From: an uncultured Mycoplasma sp.
GTDB lineage: Bacteria > Bacillota_I > Bacilli_A > RF39 > UBA660
Assembly (NCBI GenBank): GCA_947388575.1
Contig: CANDSI010000007.1
Span: 1-14,580 of the forward strand
Length of the DNA stretch: 14,580 nucleotides
Direction of reading: 5' to 3'
The notes below the pieces were generated by a model that saw nothing but the letters and a program-made list of their open reading frames with translations, was not told where the DNA came from and searched no databases. Position 1 is the first letter of the stretch. Every line of letters starts with the position of its first letter. The translations under genes were made by a program, and so were the position numbers. Positions 1-6,389 of the stretch are shown here, piece after piece.

Positions 1-650
1 TCTGCTAGCTCTGTTTCTATTTCTTCTTCTAATTTCAATACTTCTAATTCTACTTTTATATCTTTTAATAAACTCTTAGCTCGATATAACGCATTTATTT
101 CTTCAATGTATTCTAACTTCTTATTAAATGATATAGGTAAGAAGGCACATATACTATCAGTCAATCTTTCTAAATTATCAATAGTTTTAATATGATTTAT
201 GATGCTATTAGATATATGACTTGATGCAGATACATATTCTGTTACTAATTCTACTAACTTTTTAATATTTGCTTTTTTTTCAACTTCATCAAATTCTGGT
301 AAATCAATTTTTGTTACATTGGCTTCTAATATGTCATTATTGTTTATATTGTTAGAAAACTCTAGAATTCTTACTCGTTCTAATCCTTTGATAGTCACTC
401 TAACGTTTCCATTTGGCAACTCTATTCTGCTTTTTATTTTGCCTATTACTCCAACTTCAGGTAAATCGCTAACTTCTGGTGTTTCTTCGACAAGATTTTT
501 AGGTGTAATTACAAGTAAATGACGATTGTATTCAGTGTTAGCAAGCATTGTTACACTTTTGCTTAATTCGTTATTTAATTCAATTTTTACTTCTTGGCTA
601 GGAAGTAAGATTAGTCCTTTTAAGATCATTGTGGGAAATTTTTGCTGCAT
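1..650 (-). CDS. lon: ATP-dependent protease Lon, N-terminal part (runs off the window)
   Basis: About 216 N-terminal residues are visible and the frame stays open to base 1. The protein starts MQQKFPTMILKGLILLPSQE, and further on has a stretch reading LPEVGVIGKIKSRIELPNGN followed by VRVTIKGLERVRI. This matches the Lon substrate-binding domain, which in Bacillus LonA has a 'LPNG..RVLVEG..RAEI' segment at the same place. A helical, charged coiled-coil stretch begins near residue 175, as expected before the AAA+ module; the ATPase and Ser-Lys protease domains lie outside the window. Lon is a cytosolic hexamer that degrades misfolded and selected regulatory proteins. The start is well set: a perfect AGGAGGT (complement of 658-664) lies 7 nt before the ATG. 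Identity rests on the N domain only. Lon N domains also occur in stand-alone proteins, but the coiled coil favours full Lon. Confidence 0.85.
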   Translation of the reverse strand, partial: MQQKFPTMILKGLILLPSQEVKIELNNELSKSVTMLANTEYNRHLLVITPKNLVEETPEVSDLPEVGVIGKIKSRIELPNGNVRVTIKGLERVRILEFSNNINNNDILEANVTKIDLPEFDEVEKKANIKKLVELVTEYVSASSHISNSIINHIKTIDNLERLTDSICAFLPISFNKKLEYIEEINALYRAKSLLKDIKVELEVLKLEEEIETELA

Positions 651-784
651 TTTACTTACCTCCTATTTTTTAATTATTTTTTGACTTTTTATTCTTTTGG
701 AATTTTCTTACATCATAAATGAAGTTAGTTTCGATAATATCATTACTACTTTTTATAATTTCTCTTTTCCTGACATTGCATTTT

Positions 785-813
785 ATTATATAGATAAAAA
801 TTTCATTTGTCTA
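785..813 (-). promoter_or_regulatory. Sigma-A-type promoter of lon
   Basis: On the minus strand TAGACA (808-813) and a perfect TATAAT (785-790) are separated by 17 bp. Transcription would start near 778, giving a leader of about 128 nt before lon, long for this compact window. The -35 is overlapped by an imperfect palindrome, TTGTC-N10-GACAA (807-826). I see no CIRCE element and no convincing CtsR box. Confidence 0.6.
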
Positions 814-861
814 CCTAATTTGACAATTTTTTTAAACTTTTTAACTGCCAAATTTTTACTG

Positions 862-1887
862 TTATTTTTTAGTCTTTTTTTCTTTGAAAGCTCTTGTAAA
901 TTTGGGCCAAATACCAACTTTATTGTGAGTATGTTCTGGTAGTTGATATATGTCATGCCCTGGATATTCATTTCCTTCAACTAATACTGGTCCTTTATTG
1001 CTAAAACAAACGTCCCAACCAATGTAGCGCATTTCAGGTATTTTAAAACTGGCTTTCTTTACTAAATCTAGGGCTTCTTTCCAATTTGGAAATTCAAAAC
1101 CTTTTATCTTATAATTAGTTGCGGGATGACGTTCGTATAAATTTTTATTTTTATCGATGGCTTTGTCTATTACAATTCCTTTTTCTTCGTCAACTGGAGC
1201 TACCATACCACCACTATTAAAATTGTCTACATACTTGCCATTTCCAATTCTAAAATAAGCGCATATAACATGAGGGGTATTGTTGTCGTCTAAGATTGTG
1301 ACAATTCGCACTGTATTAATTGATCCATCATATATTTTGTTTACTTCCTTGCATTGAACTATTAACTCTTCTAATTCATAGTTCAATCCATCACTCGTTA
1401 AATAATCTATTATTTCATCTAAGTTATTATAATCGTCAGCATTTATTTTTTCGATCCCTTTGCCACATGTGCCAGAAACAGGTTTGGCCATAAATATTTT
1501 GTGCTTTTTTATAAAGTTTTTTAATTCTTCTTTTGATGAAGAATTTACTTCAATAAAGTCTCTTTTTATAAATTCTTCAAAAGTTTTGTTGAATTCGACT
1601 TTGTTGCGAAATATATGATTATATTCTTGGTTATTATATTTCTTTACTAAATCATTATTTCTACCTCTTGTTATGTAAGTATCTCTTTCTTCATCACTTA
1701 AATTATACATTTCAAATAAATCATAATCAGAATAACCAGCACCATATTTAACAGCACATTTGCGTATATCATTAAAAATGCATATTCTTTTTTTACCTGT
1801 TTTTTTATGAATAGAATTAATCTTTTTAAACATGTTACCATAATCCATTTTGCTAATTCTTTTAATTAAATATTTTATATTTGGCAT
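862..1887 (-). CDS. Sugar-transfer-associated ATP-grasp domain protein
   Basis: A 341-residue soluble protein resembling the ATP-grasp family linked to sugar transfer and capsule or teichoic-acid-like polymer synthesis (Pfam ATPgrasp_ST type). ATP-grasp signatures visible are the nucleotide-binding lysine and glycine-rich loop MAKPVSGTCGKGIEKI (residues 133-148), the NTVRIVTI strand (191-198), YFRIGNGKYVDNFNSGGMVA (211-230) and the metal-binding end WDVCFSNKGPVLVEGNEYPG (291-310), where E304 and N306 are the likely metal ligands. ATP-grasp enzymes join a carboxylate to an amine or similar nucleophile through an acyl phosphate; the substrate here is unknown. There is no signal peptide or membrane segment. 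The ATG at 1887 is preceded by GAAAGAG (1896-1902) at 8 nt. It is monocistronic, with its own extended -10 promoter just upstream. No glycosyltransferase lies next to it, so the polymer link is family knowledge, not context. Confidence 0.75.
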   Translation of the reverse strand: MPNIKYLIKRISKMDYGNMFKKINSIHKKTGKKRICIFNDIRKCAVKYGAGYSDYDLFEMYNLSDEERDTYITRGRNNDLVKKYNNQEYNHIFRNKVEFNKTFEEFIKRDFIEVNSSSKEELKNFIKKHKIFMAKPVSGTCGKGIEKINADDYNNLDEIIDYLTSDGLNYELEELIVQCKEVNKIYDGSINTVRIVTILDDNNTPHVICAYFRIGNGKYVDNFNSGGMVAPVDEEKGIVIDKAIDKNKNLYERHPATNYKIKGFEFPNWKEALDLVKKASFKIPEMRYIGWDVCFSNKGPVLVEGNEYPGHDIYQLPEHTHNKVGIWPKFTRAFKEKKTKK

Positions 1888-1908
1888 ATTATCAACTCTT
1901 TCTTATTT

Positions 1909-1917
1909 ATTATATCA
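1909..1917 (-). promoter_or_regulatory. Extended -10 promoter of the ATP-grasp gene
   Basis: The minus strand reads TGATATAAT, an extended -10 (TGnTATAAT), with only T-rich sequence in the -35 position. It lies between the upstream terminator (1931-1966) and the ATG at 1887. The leader would be only about 15 nt and begin at the ribosome binding site. Confidence 0.5.
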
Positions 1918-1930
1918 AAAAATATATAAA

Positions 1931-1966
1931 ACAAAAAGAAAAAGCTGTAAAAACTTATTTACAACT
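1931..1966 (-). terminator. Intrinsic terminator after the 290-residue membrane protein gene
   Basis: On the minus strand AGTTGTAAA (1966-1958) pairs with TTTACAGCT (1951-1943), a 9-bp stem with one G-U pair and a 6-nt loop. A T-rich tract (1942-1931) follows. The stem begins immediately after the TAA at 1967-1969, so it ends the two-gene operon. Confidence 0.75.
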
Positions 1967-2839
1967 TTATTGTTTACAATTATATTTTAGCGTTTTATCT
2001 TTACCCCAACAATAGTCTGATTTAAATTTATTTTTATATGCTGTTCCAGCATGCCCAAATCTATAAGCAAACGTTCCATCACCATTATCCATATATAAAG
2101 CATAAACATCACCTTTGTCTTCTCTATCTAACATAGTACTACCAGCACCATTCTTAGGATTATAGGTATAACTGCATCTCATTAAATATCTACCATTATT
2201 ATCATATTCATTTTCAGAACTAGAGCAATTTACAGATGTTATTTTTCCTATTGAATACATATTATATAAATAAATACCTTTACTTGTAGAATTCCTAATT
2301 AGATATTCTATTTCACTTCTTGCATTTCTTTCTTTAACTTCTGGAGTTTCTTTTCCTTTATCATTGGTATTATTATCTTTAGTATCATTACCGCTAAATA
2401 TTCCTTTGCCAACACTATAAACACCATAAATTATGGCCAATATTACTAAAATTCCTATAATTGTAGCCATAGTATCTGAGTTTTGATTATTTGTTGTATT
2501 TAAATTAGCAGAAGATGTACTTTCCATTTTATTTTTGTTTTCATTATAGTCTTCAACTTTGCTTTCCTGAATATTTTCTTCAGTTTTTTCATTTTTATCT
2601 TGCATATAAGAAGCTTTTAATTGACCTGTTGTACTATATCCAACTACAATTTTATTTTCTTTGTCTTTAAAAACCTTAATCATAGCTTTCTGTCTTCCTT
2701 TTTTAAAAGTCAATAAGCAATCTTTTTCAACTGAAAATTTAAATGTATCTTTATATCCTGATTTTCCTACTAATTCACCATCAGCATATATACTTGCTTC
2801 ATAATCAATATTGAACTCAATACTTACATTATCTTTCAT
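1967..2839 (-). CDS. Unrecognised single-pass membrane protein, paralogous domain at N-terminus
   Basis: I do not recognise a named family. The 290 residues divide into four parts. Residues 1-78 are a lysine-rich beta-type domain containing IYADGELVGKSGYKDTFKFS, closely similar to the whole upstream 87-residue protein and loosely PEGA-like. Residues 80-122 are a hydrophilic Asn/Glu/Lys linker. Residues 124-146 form one transmembrane helix. Residues 147-290 form a polar C-terminal domain with four cysteines (205, 222, 277, 288), the right number for two disulfides if it lies outside. No signal peptide is present, so N-in/C-out is the likely topology, but charges around the helix do not decide it. 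The SD AGGAG (2848-2852) lies 8 nt before the ATG. The gene starts 3 nt after the upstream stop codon, so the two form one operon behind the G-tract promoter. Confidence 0.75.
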   Translation of the reverse strand: MKDNVSIEFNIDYEASIYADGELVGKSGYKDTFKFSVEKDCLLTFKKGRQKAMIKVFKDKENKIVVGYSTTGQLKASYMQDKNEKTEENIQESKVEDYNENKNKMESTSSANLNTTNNQNSDTMATIIGILVILAIIYGVYSVGKGIFSGNDTKDNNTNDKGKETPEVKERNARSEIEYLIRNSTSKGIYLYNMYSIGKITSVNCSSSENEYDNNGRYLMRCSYTYNPKNGAGSTMLDREDKGDVYALYMDNGDGTFAYRFGHAGTAYKNKFKSDYCWGKDKTLKYNCKQ

Positions 2840-2842
2840 TTT

Positions 2843-3106
2843 CTATTCTCCTCTATAATTAGCATTTAATGTACCCCAAAAGCGATTAAATTCTAAAGAA
2901 ATAATATTTTTCTTATCTTTATACACCTTAATTTTTGTTTTACGAATTGAACATTTAAACTCTACTTCGCAATCTTCCTCAATACTAAATTCAAATGTAT
3001 CACGATATGATACTTGACCAATTAATTCTCCTTTAATATAAATTTCAATTTTTGGTTTTACTGCATACCAACCAGTATAACCATGCACTACAACATTGTT
3101 TTTCAT
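2843..3106 (-). CDS. Small cytosolic protein sharing the N-terminal domain of its neighbour
   Basis: An 87-residue protein of unknown function. Its segment IEIYIKGELIGQVSYRDTFE lines up with IYADGELVGKSGYKDTFKFS in the downstream protein, as do the following 'E.DC...F' and 'IKV.KDK.N' stretches, so the two arose by duplication of one domain. There is no signal peptide or membrane helix. The frame could open upstream at TTG 3163 or ATG 3133, but I place the start at ATG 3106 for three reasons: AAGAGG (3116-3121) sits 9 nt before it; the N-termini MKNNV here and MKDNV in the paralogue then coincide; and the upstream candidates lie inside promoter elements, before the expected transcription start near 3125. 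It is the first gene of a two-gene operon. Confidence 0.7.
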   Translation of the reverse strand: MKNNVVVHGYTGWYAVKPKIEIYIKGELIGQVSYRDTFEFSIEEDCEVEFKCSIRKTKIKVYKDKKNIISLEFNRFWGTLNANYRGE

Positions 3107-3131
3107 AAACATATACCTCTTCTCTATACTC

Positions 3132-3163
3132 ATTATACCCCCCCCCCCGATGAAATTTGTCAA
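3132..3163 (-). promoter_or_regulatory. Probable phase-variable promoter with poly-G spacer
   Basis: On the minus strand a perfect TTGACA (3158-3163) and a perfect TATAAT (3132-3137) are separated by 20 bp, of which the 11 next to the -10 are all G (3138-3148). The optimal sigma-70 spacer is about 17 bp, so this allele should be weak, while 8 or 9 G would be near-optimal. Transcription would start near 3125, about 20 nt before the ATG at 3106, leaving room for the AAGAGG ribosome site. Homopolymer spacers that set promoter strength by slippage are established in Neisseria porA and opc; the analogy here is inference. Confidence 0.75.
3138..3148. repeat. Homopolymeric C/G tract, 11 bp
   Basis: Eleven C on the plus strand (G on the minus). 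It is by far the longest G or C run seen in this AT-rich window; the next is six C at 6385-6390. It lies wholly between the -35 and -10 elements of a promoter. Confidence 0.95.
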
Positions 3164-3250
3164 TAAATAAATGTCATTAAATGTAATTTTATGGAAAAAT
3201 ATTTTGATTTTTAATTATTTTTTTCATCTAAAACTTTAAAATTTACAATG

Positions 3251-3296
3251 TTGGGTCTAACTTGTATCCTGGTACCACGATCGCGCTTAGACCCAA
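3251..3296. repeat. GC-rich inverted repeat of unknown function
   Basis: Two perfect 10-bp arms, TTGGGTCTAA (3251-3260) and TTAGACCCAA (3287-3296), enclose a 26-nt centre that contains the palindromes TGGTACCA and CGATCG. It is markedly more GC-rich than its surroundings and lies between the trigger factor terminator and the G-tract promoter. Neither strand has a T-tract right after the stem, so it is not an ordinary terminator. Confidence 0.7.
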
Positions 3297-3297
3297 T

Positions 3298-3333
3298 AAA
3301 AAAACAATTTCATTTATATTAAAATTGTTTTTT
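3298..3333 (-). terminator. Intrinsic terminator of trigger factor
   Basis: A perfect 12-bp stem (3299-3310 with 3322-3333) encloses an 11-nt loop. On the minus strand the second arm ends in a run of T at 3304-3298. It lies just past the tig stop (3342-3344). The stem is AT-rich, and the T-run forms part of it, so strength is uncertain. Confidence 0.6.
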
Positions 3334-3341
3334 GCTTTTTA

Positions 3342-4589
3342 TTAATTATTATTTTTTACTATTTCTAACGCTCCATGCATTTTCATATCGTATTTAACTA
3401 TTTCGTTTGATCCGTATGCTTTTAACAATTCTTCAACTGTGATGCCATAATTTGATGCCATTTCTTCAGCTTTTTTATTAACTTCTTCTTCAGTAAAGTC
3501 AATTTTTTCAATATCTGCGATAGCCTCTAATAAATAACGATATTTGATTCTTTTTGTAGCTTCTGGCTCCATTTGTTCATGTAATTTTTCGTGAGTCATC
3601 CCTGTTATTTGCATGTAATCATCTATTTTGATTCCTTGCATTTTTAATTGATCTTCAAATTGGTGAATCATGCGGTGTACTTCTTCAGAAATAATATCTT
3701 CTGATAATTCAACTTTCATGTTTTCACTAGCTTTTTCTAAGCATTTTTCTAAATGTGCATCTTCAATATCGGCAGTTTTGCGTTCAGTGATAACATTTTC
3801 TACTTCTTTGCGGAATTCAGTTTCGTTTTTAATATTTTCATAACCTAGATCTTTGTAAAAATCTTCATTTAGTTCTGGAACTATTCTTTCTTTAATTTCT
3901 CTTACTGTTACATTGAATTTAACATCTTTGCCTTTTAAATCAGCTACATAATCTTCTGGGAATTTTAAATTTAATTCTTTAGTTTCTCCAATAGCCATAC
4001 CAATTACTCCATCTTCGAATCCTGGAATAAATGTATTTGTGCCTATTTCTAATGGATAATTTTCGCCTTTGCCACCATCTAAAGATTTACCATCTACAAA
4101 ACCTTCAAAATCAATAACAGCAGTATTTCCTTTTTCTACTTTTCCTTTTTCTTTAGGAGCTATTTCTGCAAGTTGATTTTGTAATTTTGCTACTTCTTCA
4201 TCAATTTCTTCTTTAGTTACTTTTACTGTTTCTTTTTTTATACCTAATTTTTTGTATTCGCCTAATGTTACTTCAGGCTTAGCAGTAATTGTAAATTTGA
4301 AAATAGCTTCTAATTCACTTATACTTGTAATATCTAATTTCGGTTCGATTACTGGTGTGATCTTTGCTTCGTCTAATGCTTTTTTATAAGCTTCATCCAT
4401 AACAAAGTCTACAGCGTCCATATATAAAGATTCAATACCAAATTTTTTAATAAATATATTTTTTGGTGCTGTTCCTTTTCTAAAGCCTTCAACTTTAACT
4501 TCTTTATTTTTCTTTTTATATGCTTTATCAAGAGCATTTTCCCAAGTTTCACCCTCAATTTTAATTTCAATTTCTTTTACGTTTTTCAT
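3342..4589 (-). CDS. tig: Trigger factor (ribosome-bound chaperone, peptidyl-prolyl isomerase)
   Basis: The 415-residue protein has the three trigger factor parts. The N-terminal ribosome-binding domain carries the signature GFRKGTAPKN (residues 35-44). An FKBP-type isomerase domain lies around 150-240 and contains NTAVIDFEGFVDGKSLDGG, IPGFEDGVIGM and FPEDYVADLKGKDVKFNV. A long helical C-terminal substrate-cradling domain runs to the end. The length is close to the usual 425-450. The protein binds near the ribosomal exit tunnel and shields nascent chains. AAAGGA (complement of 4601-4606) lies about 10 nt before the ATG, and a strong promoter sits just upstream. The gene is monocistronic, with promoter and terminator both visible. 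In Bacillus tig neighbours clpX and lon; here lon lies about 2.7 kb downstream, past the membrane-protein operon and the ATP-grasp gene. Confidence 0.96.
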   Translation of the reverse strand: MKNVKEIEIKIEGETWENALDKAYKKKNKEVKVEGFRKGTAPKNIFIKKFGIESLYMDAVDFVMDEAYKKALDEAKITPVIEPKLDITSISELEAIFKFTITAKPEVTLGEYKKLGIKKETVKVTKEEIDEEVAKLQNQLAEIAPKEKGKVEKGNTAVIDFEGFVDGKSLDGGKGENYPLEIGTNTFIPGFEDGVIGMAIGETKELNLKFPEDYVADLKGKDVKFNVTVREIKERIVPELNEDFYKDLGYENIKNETEFRKEVENVITERKTADIEDAHLEKCLEKASENMKVELSEDIISEEVHRMIHQFEDQLKMQGIKIDDYMQITGMTHEKLHEQMEPEATKRIKYRYLLEAIADIEKIDFTEEEVNKKAEEMASNYGITVEELLKAYGSNEIVKYDMKMHGALEIVKNNN

Positions 4590-4619
4590 AAAACACTATT
4601 CCTTTCAAATACTTCCAAT

Positions 4620-4648
4620 ATTATAACGTATTTTTATACTTTTTACAA
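4620..4648 (-). promoter_or_regulatory. Sigma-A-type promoter of tig
   Basis: On the minus strand TTGTAA (4643-4648) and TATAAT (4620-4625) are exactly 17 bp apart. The leader before the ATG at 4589 is about 24 nt and carries AAAGGA. It lies in the 68-bp gap before the amidoligase stop. Confidence 0.75.
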
Positions 4649-4657
4649 GCTAAATTC

Positions 4658-5629
4658 TTATCTTGTTAGAGTATCGCTATCTTTAACATACCCTTTTAAA
4701 AAATCGATTTTATCTCGAGTGCTTGTAAATATTAAATCGCTTAACATCAGGGCTTTTTTTAAATCTAATATTGAGTATTCTTCAAATATTTTTTCCCCAG
4801 CTTTTTTGAATAATCTATCTATTAGTTTTGAATCATATTTATCACTTGTAACATATAACATCAAATTTAAAAAGAAATTAACATTGTTTTCAACTATTAT
4901 CGGATTCAATGTGCCATTCATACATCTAATTTCGATATCATTATTTACTTCTTCATCACAACTTAAATAATGATAATTATGAAAAGCGACAGCATTTCTT
5001 TTACCGAAGTTGAACTCATAAGGTGTCATAGCATTTCTAATATAGTGTGGTTCCTTTTTTACTATTTCGCGGTAAACTGGAGCTAGTGGTGTGCAAAATA
5101 TACTCATATTTCCAATATTTCGAGGTTTATCTGTTTCTTGATAACCAAATCTAAATATTATATCTTCAAATATGCACCATACTTTAATAAATCTTTTTAA
5201 ATATTCAATTTCTTCGCCAAATATTTGGGCTCCTACATGAATATGCAATGCGCATTTATTAGTAGATATTGCGCCAAGTTTTTTTAAAATGTTGTAAAGT
5301 TTGAAAACTTTTTTCCAATCACTTTCGTTATTATGAAGAATGTCAGTTGAAACCTCTCCACCTATTATTTCACTGTCAATGATTTTATGAACGCTTTTTT
5401 CTTCATGAACGGACCAATATTTGAAATCTTCAATACTTTTTATTTTTCTTTTTGCTTCTTCTAAAGCGAGATGTTCGAATTCAACTTCTATTCCAAAACT
5501 ATAAAAATCTGAAAACCCTAAACAATCTTTTTGTGTTAATTTATAATTTTGTAAATAAGTAAATAAGCCATTTAAATCTTTTTTGGATAATTTTGATAAC
5601 AATCCTTGATAATTAATATAATCTTGCAT
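4658..5629 (-). CDS. Amidoligase-like enzyme (COOH-NH2 ligase, Amidoligase_2 type)
   Basis: The 323-residue protein fits the Amidoligase_2 group, whose members have a glutamine-synthetase-like fold and are predicted to form ATP-dependent amide bonds between carboxylates and amines. Its motifs come in the family order: the acidic metal-binding strand FGIEVEFE (45-52), GGEVSTDIL (90-98), the histidine motif CALHIHVG (126-133), the basic stretch KRNAVAFHN (210-218) and EIRCMNGTLNP (233-243), which pairs acidic and arginine residues as in 'E.R...GT'. There is no signal peptide or membrane helix. AGGGG (complement of 5636-5640) is 6 nt before the ATG, and a promoter with a 17-bp spacer lies at 5655-5683. 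Family members usually sit beside a glutamyl-cyclotransferase or amidotransferase partner; none is here, so the substrate is unknown. An inactive or solitary role is possible, though the motifs look intact. Confidence 0.75.
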   Translation of the reverse strand: MQDYINYQGLLSKLSKKDLNGLFTYLQNYKLTQKDCLGFSDFYSFGIEVEFEHLALEEAKRKIKSIEDFKYWSVHEEKSVHKIIDSEIIGGEVSTDILHNNESDWKKVFKLYNILKKLGAISTNKCALHIHVGAQIFGEEIEYLKRFIKVWCIFEDIIFRFGYQETDKPRNIGNMSIFCTPLAPVYREIVKKEPHYIRNAMTPYEFNFGKRNAVAFHNYHYLSCDEEVNNDIEIRCMNGTLNPIIVENNVNFFLNLMLYVTSDKYDSKLIDRLFKKAGEKIFEEYSILDLKKALMLSDLIFTSTRDKIDFLKGYVKDSDTLTR

Positions 5630-5654
5630 ATATAACCCCTCTTTTTAGTTTTTT

Positions 5655-5683
5655 ATTATATAACAAAGTTCGCATTAAATCAA
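5655..5683 (-). promoter_or_regulatory. Sigma-A-type promoter of the amidoligase gene
   Basis: On the minus strand TTGATT (5678-5683) and TATAAT (5655-5660) are 17 bp apart. The expected leader is about 19 nt and contains the AGGGG ribosome site. Confidence 0.7.
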
Positions 5684-5691
5684 ATAAAACT

Positions 5692-5719
5692 AAAAAACAT
5701 GTATTAATACTTATACATG
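5692..5719 (-). terminator. Intrinsic terminator after the prepilin peptidase gene
   Basis: On the minus strand CATGTAT (5719-5713) pairs with ATACATG (5704-5698) around an 8-nt loop, followed by six T (5697-5692). It lies 3 nt past the stop at 5723-5725 and ends the pilC-pilD operon. Confidence 0.75.
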
Positions 5720-5722
5720 CTT

Positions 5723-6379
5723 TTAAACAAGAAAATTAATTAAATTTGTAAATTTTTCTATAAAGATAAAAACTATGCCTAGGCTTCCTATTAAAAATGG
5801 TCCATATGGAACTTCTTTATCTTTGCTTAACATCATAGCTCCAATAGCATATGGCATTGCTAAAAGAGATGATAAAATAATTGCTACTAGACCTAATTTT
5901 AAACCTAATATTATGCCTATTACAATGGCTAATTTTATATCTCCGCCACCTAAAGCTTCTCTTTTGAAAATTAATTTTCCTATTTTCCCTATAAGAAGCA
6001 TTAATGCAAATAACACAATGCCACTTAAAATGCTAAAACCTACTTCTTTTATACCAAAGTAACAATATTTTAAAATTAATATGAGTATGCTTGAAATAAT
6101 TAAAGGACTGTCTAGTATTATTAAATATTTAAAATCACTGACAAATATAATTATTACTAATGCAGCGATAATTATAGAAGTGAAAAATTCATATGAAACA
6201 CCATAACTATAATGACTTATAATTATTATTAATCCATTTAATATACCAATGAATAAATTTAATATCCATGAATTATCTTCTTTTGGTCTGACCTCAGGTA
6301 TATTTAAAGGTAATCTTTCTCCTATTAGAGTATATGCTAACCCTAAAATAAAACCTATTAAAAATAATATAATAATCAT
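5723..6379 (-). CDS. Prepilin peptidase (A24 aspartyl protease, PilD/ComC type) lacking the zinc-Cys motif
   Basis: A polytopic membrane protein of 218 residues that would cleave the leader of type IV pilin-like proteins at the cytoplasmic membrane face. The two catalytic aspartates are recognisable: D82 in FVSDFKYLIILD (79-90), and D147 in the hallmark EALGGGDIKL (141-150). The later VPYGPFL (190-196) is also typical. The N-terminal segment keeps the usual membrane-helix-then-RLP pattern (GERLPLN, 20-26), but the following region has no cysteines, so the zinc-binding part of the N-methyltransferase domain in bifunctional PilD is absent. The product is shorter than the usual 240-290 residues. 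It follows the pilC-like gene by 10 bp, and its SD is a run of six G (6385-6390) that begins in the upstream stop codon. No pilin gene is in the window. Confidence 0.9.
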   Translation of the reverse strand: MIIILFLIGFILGLAYTLIGERLPLNIPEVRPKEDNSWILNLFIGILNGLIIIISHYSYGVSYEFFTSIIIAALVIIIFVSDFKYLIILDSPLIISSILILILKYCYFGIKEVGFSILSGIVLFALMLLIGKIGKLIFKREALGGGDIKLAIVIGIILGLKLGLVAIILSSLLAMPYAIGAMMLSKDKEVPYGPFLIGSLGIVFIFIEKFTNLINFLV

Positions 6380-6389
6380 ATTATCCCCC

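Noticed and set aside
319..522. Plus-strand reading frame over lon
   Set aside because: Shadow of the minus-strand Lon frame, which has clear family motifs and a perfect ribosome site.
651..780. Short upstream ORF in the lon leader (MSGKEKL, about 8 codons)
   Set aside because: No ribosome site and too short to distinguish from chance.
697..942. Plus-strand hydrophobic frame between lon and the ATP-grasp gene
   Set aside because: Phe/Leu-rich product of T-rich intergenic DNA, overlapping the ATP-grasp end, with no ribosome site and no recognisable motif.
3107..3163. N-terminal extension of the 87-residue protein from TTG 3163 or ATG 3133, reading through the G tract (translational phase variation)
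   Set aside because: With 11 G the frame is open, but TTG 3163 is the -35 box and ATG 3133 overlaps the -10. Neither would be on the transcript, and the paralogue alignment and AAGAGG support ATG 3106. Translation through the tract would require a separate promoter upstream.
3251..3296. T-box riboswitch, because of TGGTACCACG in the hairpin centre
   Set aside because: Only the UGGNACC core is shared. There is no AGGG before it, no stem I or specifier region, no terminator T-tract, and no tRNA-synthetase or amino-acid gene downstream.
3251..3296. Integron attC site or CRISPR repeat, because of the GTCTAAC / GTTAGAC-like ends
   Set aside because: One end of each orientation breaks the attC core consensus, the inner arms are not complementary, there is no integrase or cassette, and the unit occurs once with no spacer array.
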